DNA of 64,000 bases, taken from NCBI RefSeq assembly GCF_001514065.1, contig NZ_KQ948424.1, positions 310,001-374,000 of the forward strand. The letters are read 5' to 3'. Positions 18,393-26,179 of the stretch are shown here, piece by piece. Made by a program: the position numbers and the translations under genes. How positions within the stretch are numbered: the stretch's first letter is position 1; the number at the start of each line of letters is the position of its first letter. The notes under the pieces are model-generated. The model searched no databases. It worked only from the letters and a program-made list of their open reading frames with translations, and was not told the DNA's origin. Source of the stretch: Streptomyces antibioticus. Lineage in GTDB: Bacteria > Actinomycetota > Actinomycetes > Streptomycetales > Streptomycetaceae.

Positions 18393-20153
18393 ATGTCCTT
18401 CTCCCGCAGAAACTTCCTCATAGCCACGGGCGTGGCCGCCGGCGCGAGCACCGTGCTGAGCGCCTGCTCCAGCGGCGACGCGGGCGGCAGCGGTGCCAAC
18501 AAGGCGCCGTCGGTCGACAAGGCCAAGGCAGCCACCATCGCGGTCGGCACCAAGGCGGACTCCACCGGTGCGGCCCCCGAGGTCCCCGGTGCCGTCAAGG
18601 GCGGCACGATCTACACCCTCGACCAGATCGACTGGGACCACCTGGACCCGGCGCAGCTGTACTCCTCGTACGAGGGCGCCTGCTCGGTCCTGTTCCTGCG
18701 TGGTCTGACCGGTTACAAGGTCGACTCCAAGGGCACCACCACCCTCGTCGGCGACCTCGCCACCGACGCGGGCACCGCCACGGACGGCGGCAAGACCTGG
18801 GCCTTCACGCTGAAGGACAACGTCAAGTGGGAGGACGGCGCCGACGTCACCATCGAGGACGTCCGCTGGACCTTCGAGCGCCTCTTCGCCTCGTTCGTCA
18901 CCCAGGGTCCGCGTTACCCGCAGGGCTGGCTCATCGGCGGCGACAAGTACAAGGGCCCCTACGAGGGCAAGCACCTCGACTCCATCGAGGTGAGCGGCAA
19001 GACCATCACGTTCAAGCTGAAGGAGGCCCACGCCGACTTCAACTTCATGCTGGCCATGCGCGGCTACTCCATCGTGCCCAAGAAGCACGACACCAAGGAG
19101 AAGTACGACAAGCGCCCCTTCTCCTGCGGCCCGTACAAGATCGACAGCCGCAGCATCGGCAAGGGCGCGACCCTGGTCCGCAACACCCACTGGGTCGCCG
19201 AGACGGACCCGCTGCGCAACGCCTACCCGGACAAGTTCGTCTTCCAGTTCGGCTTCCAGTCGCTGGCGTCCACGGACCGCTACATCGCCGACCAGGGCAA
19301 CGACCAGTTCACGCTGTCGCTGCTCAACGAGGTCGCGGCCGAGCGCATCCAGAAGGTCATGACCGACCCGGCGCTCAAGAAGCGTGTCCTGACCCAGGTC
19401 GACACCACCTGCTACTACTTCGCGATCAACACCAAGCGCGTCACGGACGTCAAGGTCCGCCAGGCGCTCAACTGGGCGTGGCCGGCGCAGCAGCTGAAGC
19501 AGATCCGTGGTGGCGCGCTGTCCACCGCGACCGCGACCACGATCATCAGCCCCCTCACCCCGGGCCACAAGGACTTCGACCTCTACGGCAAGAAGACCAA
19601 GCCGACCGGTGACCCGACCAAGGCCAAGGCCCTGCTGAAGGAGGCCGGCAAGGAGGGGCAGCGCGTCGTCATCGCGATGCAGCAGTCCGACAACTCCGTC
19701 AAGCAGGCCGTCGCCATCAAGAGCGCGCTGACGAAGGCCGGCTTCACCCCGGTCCTCAAGCAGGTCGACAAGACGTCCTTCTACAGCCAGATCGGCCAGC
19801 TGGACAACGAGTACGACATGTTCGCGGCGGGCTGGGGCCCGGACTGGCCGGCCGGTTACGCGGTCATCTACCCCTGCTTCGACGGCAGCCAGATCGCCGA
19901 CGGCGGTGTCAACTGGCCGCAGCTGAACGACACGAGCGTGAACAAGGCGATCGCCACCGCCACGGCCGAGACCGACCCGGACAAGGCCGCCAAGCTGTGG
20001 GGCGACATCGACGAGCAGATCATGCGTCTGGCCGCGGTGGTTCCGGACTACAACCCGATCCGTAACTACTTCCACGGCTCGAAGGTCGGCGGCGTGGTCT
20101 ACGACTCCGGCAACACCTGCATCGCCCTGGGCAAGGTCTTCGCAGCCAAGTAA
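18393..20153 (+). CDS. bldKB: Oligopeptide-binding lipoprotein (BldKB)
   Basis: A 586-residue SBP family 5 protein. The signal peptide has a twin-arginine motif (SRRNFL) and a lipobox (LSAC at about residues 22-25), so it looks like a Tat-exported lipoprotein. The binding domain covers the rest, with the family signature in KWEDGADVTIEDVRWTFERL. BldKB captures the extracellular peptide and hands it to BldKA/BldKC. A perfect 13-bp hairpin stands 15 bases after the stop, so the lipoprotein is probably made in excess over the membrane subunits. It is paralogous to the product of 35644-37455. Confidence 0.83.
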   Translation: MSFSRRNFLIATGVAAGASTVLSACSSGDAGGSGANKAPSVDKAKAATIAVGTKADSTGAAPEVPGAVKGGTIYTLDQIDWDHLDPAQLYSSYEGACSVLFLRGLTGYKVDSKGTTTLVGDLATDAGTATDGGKTWAFTLKDNVKWEDGADVTIEDVRWTFERLFASFVTQGPRYPQGWLIGGDKYKGPYEGKHLDSIEVSGKTITFKLKEAHADFNFMLAMRGYSIVPKKHDTKEKYDKRPFSCGPYKIDSRSIGKGATLVRNTHWVAETDPLRNAYPDKFVFQFGFQSLASTDRYIADQGNDQFTLSLLNEVAAERIQKVMTDPALKKRVLTQVDTTCYYFAINTKRVTDVKVRQALNWAWPAQQLKQIRGGALSTATATTIISPLTPGHKDFDLYGKKTKPTGDPTKAKALLKEAGKEGQRVVIAMQQSDNSVKQAVAIKSALTKAGFTPVLKQVDKTSFYSQIGQLDNEYDMFAAGWGPDWPAGYAVIYPCFDGSQIADGGVNWPQLNDTSVNKAIATATAETDPDKAAKLWGDIDEQIMRLAAVVPDYNPIRNYFHGSKVGGVVYDSGNTCIALGKVFAAK

Positions 20154-20168
20154 GGCCTGCTCCAGCTG

Positions 20169-20198
20169 TCGGGGCGGCGGCCACCGCCGCCGCCCCGA
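20169..20198 (+). promoter_or_regulatory. Intra-operon hairpin after bldKB
   Basis: TCGGGGCGGCGGC and its exact complement form a 13-bp stem with a CACC loop, followed by TTCTTCCC. It stands between bldKB and bldKC. It probably stabilises the upstream mRNA or terminates part of transcription, as known for other binding-protein genes. Confidence 0.7.
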
Positions 20199-20257
20199 TT
20201 CTTCCCGTCTCGCTCCCCACACCCCCGGCGACGGCGCCCCGTCCGGAAAGTCACGCC

Positions 20258-21238
20258 ATGTTCCGTTTTCTAGTCCGCCGAGTCATCGGCGCACTTGTCA
20301 TTCTGCTGATCATCAGCGCCGTCACCTTCTCGCTCTACTACGCGCTCCCGCGTGACCCGGCCCGTATGGCGTGCGGCAAGGTGTGCACGCCGGAACTGCT
20401 CGCGCAGGTCCGGCACAACCTCGGGATCGCCGACCCGCTGCCGGTGCAGTACTGGCACTGGCTCCAGGGCGTCTTCGTCGGCCGCGACTACGGCGGTCTC
20501 GGCAACTGCAACGCCCCCTGCCTGGGCTTCTCCTTCACCAACCGCGAGCCCGTCCTCGGCACGATCATGGACCGTCTGCCGCTGACCATCTCGCTGGCCC
20601 TCGGCGCCTCGGTCTTCTTCCTGATCATCGGCGTCGGCACCGGCATGATCGCCGCCGTCAAGCAGGGCCGCGCGGCAGACAAGATCGCGAGCTCCTTCTC
20701 GCTGCTCGGCTCGTCGCTGCAGATCTACTTCGTCGGCTACATCGCCATGTACTTCCTGGTGCAGCAGCTCGGCCTGCTGGAGCAGCCGTCGTACACGCCG
20801 TTCACCGAGAACCCGGCCAAGTGGGCGGCCGGTCTGCTGCTGCCGTGGCTGGTGCTGTCCATCATCTTCACCGCCAACTACACCCGCATGACGCGCTCCC
20901 AACTGGTCGAGCAGCTCAGCGAGGACTACGTGCGCACCGCCCGCGCCAAGGGAATGTCCCGGCGCTCGGTCTTCTTCCGCTTCGCCTGGCGCGGCGCGAT
21001 GGGCCCGATCGTCACGATCTTCGGCATCGACATGGGCACCCTCATCGGCGGCGCCATCATCACCGAGTCCGTCTTCAGCCTCCAGGGCCTCGGCCGGCTC
21101 GCACTGACCGCGGTGGACGCCAACGACCTGCCGATGCTGCTCGGCGTGACCATGGTCGCCGCCGGCGCCATCGTCTTCGCCAACATCATCGTGGACGCCG
21201 TCTACGCCCTCATCGACCCGCGTATCCGGCTCGCCTGA
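20258..21238 (+). CDS. bldKC: Oligopeptide permease subunit, OppB type (BldKC)
   Basis: A 326-residue permease: N-terminal helix (MFRFLVRRVIGALVILLIIS), extracytoplasmic loop with paired Cys residues (CGKVC and CNAPC), then five helices, coupling motif RAKGMSRRSVFFRFAWRG, and C-terminus DPRIRLA. The loop Cys pattern is shared with the paralogue at 34578-35558, which has the same length. It forms the pore with BldKA. Confidence 0.83.
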   Translation: MFRFLVRRVIGALVILLIISAVTFSLYYALPRDPARMACGKVCTPELLAQVRHNLGIADPLPVQYWHWLQGVFVGRDYGGLGNCNAPCLGFSFTNREPVLGTIMDRLPLTISLALGASVFFLIIGVGTGMIAAVKQGRAADKIASSFSLLGSSLQIYFVGYIAMYFLVQQLGLLEQPSYTPFTENPAKWAAGLLLPWLVLSIIFTANYTRMTRSQLVEQLSEDYVRTARAKGMSRRSVFFRFAWRGAMGPIVTIFGIDMGTLIGGAIITESVFSLQGLGRLALTAVDANDLPMLLGVTMVAAGAIVFANIIVDAVYALIDPRIRLA

Positions 21239-21287
21239 TCCGGTCCCCCTCCAGCTACCCCCCGGCATGACCCCCAGGAGCGTCCCC

Positions 21288-22322
21288 GTGACGAGCACCG
21301 ATCAGCAGGCCTTCCTCTCCGTCAGGGACCTGAAAGTCCACTTCTCCACCGAGGACGGCATCGTCAAGGCCGTCGACGGTCTCTCCTTCGACCTCGAAAA
21401 GGGCAAGACCCTCGGCATCGTGGGCGAGTCCGGCTCCGGCAAGTCGGTCACCAACCTGACGATCCTGGGCCTGCACGACCGGCACCGCACCGCGATCGAC
21501 GGCGAGATCCTGCTCGACGGCAAGGAGCTGACCACGGCTCGCGAGTCCGAGCTGGAGAAGCTGCGCGGCAACAAGATGGCGATGATCTTCCAGGACGCCC
21601 TGGCCTCGCTGTCGCCGTACCACACCATCGGCAAGCAGATCGGTGAGACGTACCGCAAGCACACCGGTGCCTCCAAGTCGGAGGCCCGCAAGCGGGCGAT
21701 CGAGATGCTGCGGCGCGTCGGCATCCCGCAGCCGGACATGCGGGTGGACGACTACCCGCACCAGTTCTCCGGCGGTATGCGCCAGCGCGCGATGATCGCC
21801 ATGGCGCTGGTCTGCGACCCCGAGCTGCTGATCGCCGACGAGCCGACCACCGCGCTGGACGTGACGGTGCAGGCCCAGATCATGGACCTGCTCAAGGACC
21901 TCCAGCAGGAGTTCGGCACCGCGATCGTCTTCATCACCCACGACCTCGGTGTCATCGCCGACATCGCGGACGACGTGCTGGTGATGTACGGCGGCCGGTG
22001 TGTGGAGCGGGGCACGAAGGAGGAGGTGCTGCGGACGCCGCAGCACCCCTACACGGTCGGTCTGCTGAGCTCGATGCCGAGCCTGGACGGCCCGGTCGAC
22101 GTACCGCTGTCGCCGATCCCGGGCTCGCCGCCGTCCCTCCTCAACCCGCCCTCCGGCTGCCGCTTCCACCCGCGCTGCACCTTCGCCGAGAAGGTCCCCG
22201 GCGGGCTGTGCTCCACCGAGCGCCCGCTGCTGAAGGTCGAGGCCGGCCGGGGTTCCGCCTGCCACCTCACGCTGGACCAGCGCCAGGAATTCTTCGCCGA
22301 CCTCGCCGCGACCCGGCACTGA
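21288..22322 (+). CDS. bldKD: Oligopeptide transporter ATPase, OppD type (BldKD)
   Basis: A 344-residue ATPase with Walker [10 protein letters not shown], signature [14 protein letters not shown], Walker [13 protein letters not shown] and the OppD C-terminus [15 protein letters not shown]. The GTG at 21288 is preferred because AGGAG lies 7 bases upstream; an ATG at 21267 in the same frame lacks a clear site. It energises BldK together with BldKE. Confidence 0.83.
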   Translation: MTSTDQQAFLSVRDLKVHFSTEDGIVKAVDGLSFDLEKGKTLGIVGESGSGKSVTNLTILGLHDRHRTAIDGEILLDGKELTTARESELEKLRGNKMAMIFQDALASLSPYHTIGKQIGETYRKHTGASKSEARKRAIEMLRRVGIPQPDMRVDDYPHQFSGGMRQRAMIAMALVCDPELLIADEPTTALDVTVQAQIMDLLKDLQQEFGTAIVFITHDLGVIADIADDVLVMYGGRCVERGTKEEVLRTPQHPYTVGLLSSMPSLDGPVDVPLSPIPGSPPSLLNPPSGCRFHPRCTFAEKVPGGLCSTERPLLKVEAGRGSACHLTLDQRQEFFADLAATRH

Positions 22323-22348
22323 CGTAACTGAGACGGGACTTCACCATC

Positions 22349-23395
22349 ATGAGCAACACGAACCCCCTCCTGGACGTCACCGGCCTGACGAAGCACTTCC
22401 CGGTCAAGGGCGGTTTCCCGATCCGGCGTACGGTCGGCGCGGTGCAGGCCGTCGACGGCCTCGACTTCCAGGTGAACGAGGGCGAGGCCCTCGGCCTGGT
22501 CGGCGAGTCCGGCTGCGGCAAGTCCACGACCGGCCGCCTGATCACGCGTCTCCTGGAGCCCACCGGCGGCAAGATCTCCTACCGCGGGCAGGACATCACG
22601 CACGCGGGCCGCAAGGAGCTGGCGCCGGTCCGCTCCGAGATCCAGATGATCTTCCAGGACCCGTACGCGTCCCTGAACCCCCGCCAGACGGTCGGCAAGA
22701 TCATCTCGGGTCCGATGGAGATCAACGACATCAACCCGGAGGGCGGCCGTGAGAAGCGGGTCCGCGAGCTCCTGGAGATCGTCGGCCTCAACCCCGAGCA
22801 CTACAACCGCTTCCCGCACGAGTTCTCCGGCGGCCAGCGTCAGCGCATCGGCGTGGCCCGTGCGCTGGCTCTGGAGCCGAAGCTGATCGTCGCGGACGAG
22901 CCGGTCTCGGCCCTGGACGTCTCCATCCAGGCGCAGGTCGTCAACCTGCTCCAGAAGGTCCAGCAGGAACTGGGCATCGCGTTCGTCTTCATCGCCCACG
23001 ACCTGGCGGTCGTACGGCACTTCTCGCAGCGCGTCGCGGTCATGTACCTCGGCAAGATCGTCGAGATCGCCGACCGCGACGACCTGTACGGCAACCCGCG
23101 CCACCCCTACACCAAGGCGCTGCTGTCGGCGGTGCCCGAGGCGACGGTGGACGAGACCCCGGCCCGCGAGCGCATCCGCCTCCAGGGCGACGTCCCCTCC
23201 CCGCTGAACCCGCCGTCGGGCTGCCGCTTCCGCACCCGTTGCTGGAAGGCGACGGAGAAGTGCGCGACCGAGGCGCCGCCGCTGGTCCAGGTCGAGGGCA
23301 ACAAGCCGGGCCACCTGACGGCGTGCCACTACCCGGAGACGGAGGGAACCATTCCGGCCCCCCGTCTCTCCAAGGACCCCCAGGCGGCGGCCTGA
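22349..23395 (+). CDS. bldKE: Oligopeptide transporter ATPase, OppF type (BldKE)
   Basis: A 348-residue ATPase: Walker [10 protein letters not shown], signature [14 protein letters not shown], Walker [14 protein letters not shown]-loop FIAHDLAVVRH, and OppF C-terminus [16 protein letters not shown]. By eye it is about 80 per cent identical to the product of 32330-33457; the first 40 residues after the start region (HFPVKGGFPIRRTVGAVQAV) are identical in both. It closes the bldK operon and a terminator follows. Confidence 0.83.
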   Translation: MSNTNPLLDVTGLTKHFPVKGGFPIRRTVGAVQAVDGLDFQVNEGEALGLVGESGCGKSTTGRLITRLLEPTGGKISYRGQDITHAGRKELAPVRSEIQMIFQDPYASLNPRQTVGKIISGPMEINDINPEGGREKRVRELLEIVGLNPEHYNRFPHEFSGGQRQRIGVARALALEPKLIVADEPVSALDVSIQAQVVNLLQKVQQELGIAFVFIAHDLAVVRHFSQRVAVMYLGKIVEIADRDDLYGNPRHPYTKALLSAVPEATVDETPARERIRLQGDVPSPLNPPSGCRFRTRCWKATEKCATEAPPLVQVEGNKPGHLTACHYPETEGTIPAPRLSKDPQAAA

Positions 23396-23486
23396 CACAC
23401 CCCTTTACCGTCAGCCGCCCCCTACCGGGACCGGACTTTCAAGGCCCATTGACCCGAGCCCGCGAACGTCCGCTTCCAGGGGAAAA

Positions 23487-23520
23487 CAAAGGCCCGCACC
23501 CACCCAGGCGCGGGCCTTTG
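23487..23520 (+). terminator. Terminator of the bldK operon
   Basis: CAAAGGCCCGC pairs perfectly with GCGGGCCTTTG over a 12-base loop, about 90 bases after the bldKE stop. The flanking A and T runs make it usable in both directions, so it may also serve the leftward DinB-like gene. Confidence 0.8.
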
Positions 23521-23547
23521 TGCTGCCCGGTTCAGGCCGCTGCGAAC

Positions 23548-24051
23548 TCACACCCCGGTCTTGCCGTCCACCAGCTCCCGCACGATGTCCAAGTGCCCGT
23601 TGTGCCGGGCCGTTTCCTCGATCAGGTGGAGGAGGATCCAGCGGAGGTCGGGGTGGCGGCCGTCGCGGATGGTGCGTTTCGCCGGGGTGTCGAGGTCGCT
23701 GGCGGCGACCAGTTCGCGGTAGCGGGCCGACGCCTCCTCGTAGTCGCGCAGGACGTCCGCGAGGGGCATGTCGACCGCGATGCGCATCTCGCGGTCGGGG
23801 TCCTCCTCGGTCCAGGGGCCGTTGTCCTCCTCGCCGAGGAAGACGACCTGGAACCACCAGTACTCGACCCAGCGGAGGTGGTTGACCAGGCCGGCCAGGG
23901 TCATGAGCGGGGAGTCCGGGAGCGGGGCCTTGACCGCGTTCTCCGCGGAGACGTCCTCGCACTTGGCCACGGCGGTGGCCCGGGCGTAGTCGAGGAAGGT
24001 GGTGAGCTGGGTGCGTTCGTCCCAGGCGGCGGGGGTGTCGGTTCTTGTCAT
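23548..24051 (-). CDS. DinB-like (DUF664) four-helix protein
   Basis: A 167-residue soluble protein of the DinB/YfiT superfamily. The three metal-binding His positions can be seen: LVNHLRWVEYWW (about residue 50), a middle His in RDGRHPDL, and LLHLIEETARHNGHLDIVRE near the C-terminus. Family members include mycothiol- or bacillithiol-dependent transferases and enzymes of unknown role. This one may use mycothiol, which the window's mshB helps make; that link is inferred. It stands alone on the leftward strand after the bldK terminator. Confidence 0.85.
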   Translation of the reverse strand: MTRTDTPAAWDERTQLTTFLDYARATAVAKCEDVSAENAVKAPLPDSPLMTLAGLVNHLRWVEYWWFQVVFLGEEDNGPWTEEDPDREMRIAVDMPLADVLRDYEEASARYRELVAASDLDTPAKRTIRDGRHPDLRWILLHLIEETARHNGHLDIVRELVDGKTGV

Positions 24052-24093
24052 CGGGAAGGATGATTCCCGGCCGGGATCCCGCTGTCGAATGCT

Positions 24094-24474
24094 TTACCGA
24101 GCCACCAGTTCGGCCTCGAACCCGTCCCCGTCCTCCAGGTACGCCGCATAGTGCTCCGCCCCGCCCGCGTACGGATGCCGGTCCGGGAAGAGCAGCGTCC
24201 AGCCATGCTTCGACGCCTCCGCCACCAGCGCGTCCAGCTCGCCGCGACTCTGCACATGGAACGCCAGGTGGTTCAGCCCGGGGCGCATGCGGTCGTGCCG
24301 GTCGCCCGTCAGCGCCGGGGACTGTTCCAGGACGACGTACGTCTCCCCCGTGCGCCAACTGCGGCCTGCCGCCCAGTTCTGGTACGGCTCCCAGCCCAGC
24401 CGCTCCAGCAGCCAGCCCCAGGACGTCACCGCCCGCTCCAGGTCCGGCACCCACAGCTCGACGTGGTGCAACAA
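24094..24474 (-). CDS. VOC/glyoxalase-fold protein
   Basis: A 126-residue vicinal-oxygen-chelate protein in two halves: LHHVELWVPDLERAVTSWG and LNHLAFHVQSRGELDALV, with the Glu ligand in FEAELV at the end. The start is uncertain: TTG codons at 24474 and 24471 follow a purine-rich GGGAGGGAGCGGGAG stretch, and no ATG or GTG fits. Such proteins are dioxygenases, isomerases or resistance proteins that bind compounds; no substrate can be named. It is divergent from the methyltransferase gene. Confidence 0.78.
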   Translation of the reverse strand: MLHHVELWVPDLERAVTSWGWLLERLGWEPYQNWAAGRSWRTGETYVVLEQSPALTGDRHDRMRPGLNHLAFHVQSRGELDALVAEASKHGWTLLFPDRHPYAGGAEHYAAYLEDGDGFEAELVAR

Positions 24475-24546
24475 CTCCCGCTCCCTCCCAGGTGATGGCG
24501 GCCTGATCCTGTCACGCCGTTCAGTACCGTGTGGGACACTGCCGCG

Positions 24547-25284
24547 ATGGTCGATCGCTCGTTCGCGGATCTCTCGCTCGCCGCGCTGTATGACTCCCTG
24601 CACCCGTGGGGCCCGGGCGACGACTTCTACGCGCGCCTCGTCCGGGACGCCGGCGCCGTCCTCGACGTCGGCTGCGGCACCGGGCGGCTGCTCGCCCGGG
24701 CGCGGGCCGCGGGGCATCGCGGGCGGCTCGTGGGGGTGGATCCGGCCGCCGCCATGCTCGTACAGGCGCGGCGGCGGGAGCCGGGCGTGGAGTGGGTGCT
24801 CGGGGATCTGCGGTCGCACTTCTGGCACGGGGAGTTCGACCTCGTCGTGATGACCGGGCACGCCTTTCAGACTCTCCTCACCGACGACGGCGTACGACAG
24901 GCCCTGCACGCCGTCCGGGGCGCGCTGCGCGCCGGGGGGCGATTCGTCTTCGACGCGCTGAATCCGGCCGCCCGGGCGTGGGAGGGCTGGGGTCCCGAGC
25001 AGATCCGCGAGGGCGCCGACGCCGAGGGGTCGGTCGCGTGGATGTGGCGGGCGGTCTCCTACCCCGTCGTCGGCGACCGGGTCACTTTCACCGAGACCTA
25101 CAAGGGCGTCCGCTGGGACCGCCCCCAGATCAGCACCACCACGCTCCGGCTCCTCGACCCGTACGGCATAGAGGGCCTCCTGGCCGAGGCCGGTCTGACG
25201 GTGCTGGAGCAGTACGGGGACTGGGGGCGGGGGCCGGTCACCGCCGCGAGCCCCGAGATCATCACCGTCGCCGGGCACCGCTGA
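24547..25284 (+). CDS. SAM-dependent class I methyltransferase
   Basis: A 245-residue methyltransferase. Motif I is VLDVGCGTGRLLARA (about residues 40-54), the acidic loop is GVDPAA and motif IV is FDLVVMTGHAFQ. The C-terminal region (GPVTAASPEIITVAG) matches a common Streptomyces family of unknown substrate. A GTG at 24529 would add six residues; neither start has a good ribosome site. It lies 106 bases before the compact SARP gene on the same strand. It may or may not belong to the peptide locus downstream. Confidence 0.85.
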   Translation: MVDRSFADLSLAALYDSLHPWGPGDDFYARLVRDAGAVLDVGCGTGRLLARARAAGHRGRLVGVDPAAAMLVQARRREPGVEWVLGDLRSHFWHGEFDLVVMTGHAFQTLLTDDGVRQALHAVRGALRAGGRFVFDALNPAARAWEGWGPEQIREGADAEGSVAWMWRAVSYPVVGDRVTFTETYKGVRWDRPQISTTTLRLLDPYGIEGLLAEAGLTVLEQYGDWGRGPVTAASPEIITVAGHR

Positions 25285-25313
25285 CGCCCCGCCACCGGGC
25301 CCCGGTCCAGCGG

Positions 25314-25332
25314 CCGTGCGGAATCCGTGCGG
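25314..25332 (+). promoter_or_regulatory. 11-bp-spaced direct repeat upstream of the SARP gene
   Basis: CCGTGCGG occurs at 25314-25321 and 25325-25332, an 11-base period, and a third CCG follows in phase at 25336. SARP proteins bind direct repeats with this period. The site is 58 bases upstream of the SARP start and could be autoregulatory. The repeat sequence differs from the one at 32297-32329. Confidence 0.35.
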
Positions 25333-25390
25333 GAGCCGAACAGCGGACCGGCACAGTGGTGGCCTCAGTGGTTCCGGATACGGGGGCACC

Positions 25391-26179
25391 ATGGACATAC
25401 AGCTGCTCGGATGCGTGGAGGCACGCGTCCGCACCGGCGAAAGGGTGCCGCTCGCGCACGGCACGAAGCTTCTGCTGGCCGCCCTGGCCTGGACCCCGGG
25501 CACCTTCGTGGCCGACGAGGTCCTGGCGGAGCGCGTGTGGTCGGAGCGGCTGCCCCAGCATCCGCGCGAGGCGCTGTACATCCAGGCCACGCGGCTGCGC
25601 AAGGCACTGGGTGGAGTCGGCCGCACCGACGAGGCCTTCGAACTGACCCGCAGGCGCGGCGGATACGTCCTCGCCGTCGACGAACAGAGCGTGGACACCG
25701 TGCGGTTCCGCACCCTGGTACGGCAGGCCCGGCTCAGCACCAGGGACGGGGACACCGAGCGCGCGCTCGGTCTGTTCGTCCGGGCGCTGGACCTGTGGAG
25801 CGGCGAACCGCTGTCCGATGTGCGCACTCCCTGGGCGGAGACGGCCCGGGTGGCGCTGCGGCGCGAGCACCGGGAGGCTTTGGTCGGCAGCGCCGAACTC
25901 GGTCTGCGGTCCGGGCGGGTCGAGGAGTGCCTGCGGCGGCTGAGCCGGCTGGCGGACATGCACCCCTTCGACGAGAAGGTCACCGGTCTGCTCATGCTCG
26001 CTCTCCATCAGGCCGGCCGGCAGGCGGACGCACTGGACTGCTTCGACCTGCTGCGCCTGCGGATGGCCGATCTGCTGGGATGCGAGCCGGGTCCCGAACT
26101 GCGTTCCCTGCGCGAGCGGATCCTGGCCCGGGACCCGGATCTCGTCCCGGCCGCCGCCCACTCGGCAACACCTAGCTGA
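25391..26179 (+). CDS. Compact SARP-type transcriptional activator
   Basis: A 262-residue protein with the two SARP domains only: an OmpR-like winged helix (residues 1-90, MDIQLLGCVEARV...RRRGGYVLAV) and the bacterial transcriptional activation (BTAD) domain (about 100-245, with SGEPLSDV and the repeat-like LRSGRVEECLRRLSRLADMH). SARPs bind tandem direct repeats next to the -10 element and switch on metabolite clusters. The ATG at 25391 gives the standard N-terminus; an in-frame extension to 25316 is not SARP-like. Its 3' end overlaps that of the convergent AfsR-like gene by 8 bases. A likely target is the promoter repeat at 32297-32329. Confidence 0.88.
   Translation: MDIQLLGCVEARVRTGERVPLAHGTKLLLAALAWTPGTFVADEVLAERVWSERLPQHPREALYIQATRLRKALGGVGRTDEAFELTRRRGGYVLAVDEQSVDTVRFRTLVRQARLSTRDGDTERALGLFVRALDLWSGEPLSDVRTPWAETARVALRREHREALVGSAELGLRSGRVEECLRRLSRLADMHPFDEKVTGLLMLALHQAGRQADALDCFDLLRLRMADLLGCEPGPELRSLRERILARDPDLVPAAAHSATPS

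Noticed and set aside
24547-25284. Methyltransferase as a certain tailoring enzyme of the peptide locus
   Set aside because: It is close and on the SARP side, but it belongs to a common stand-alone family. Linkage to the peptide genes is not supported enough to claim.
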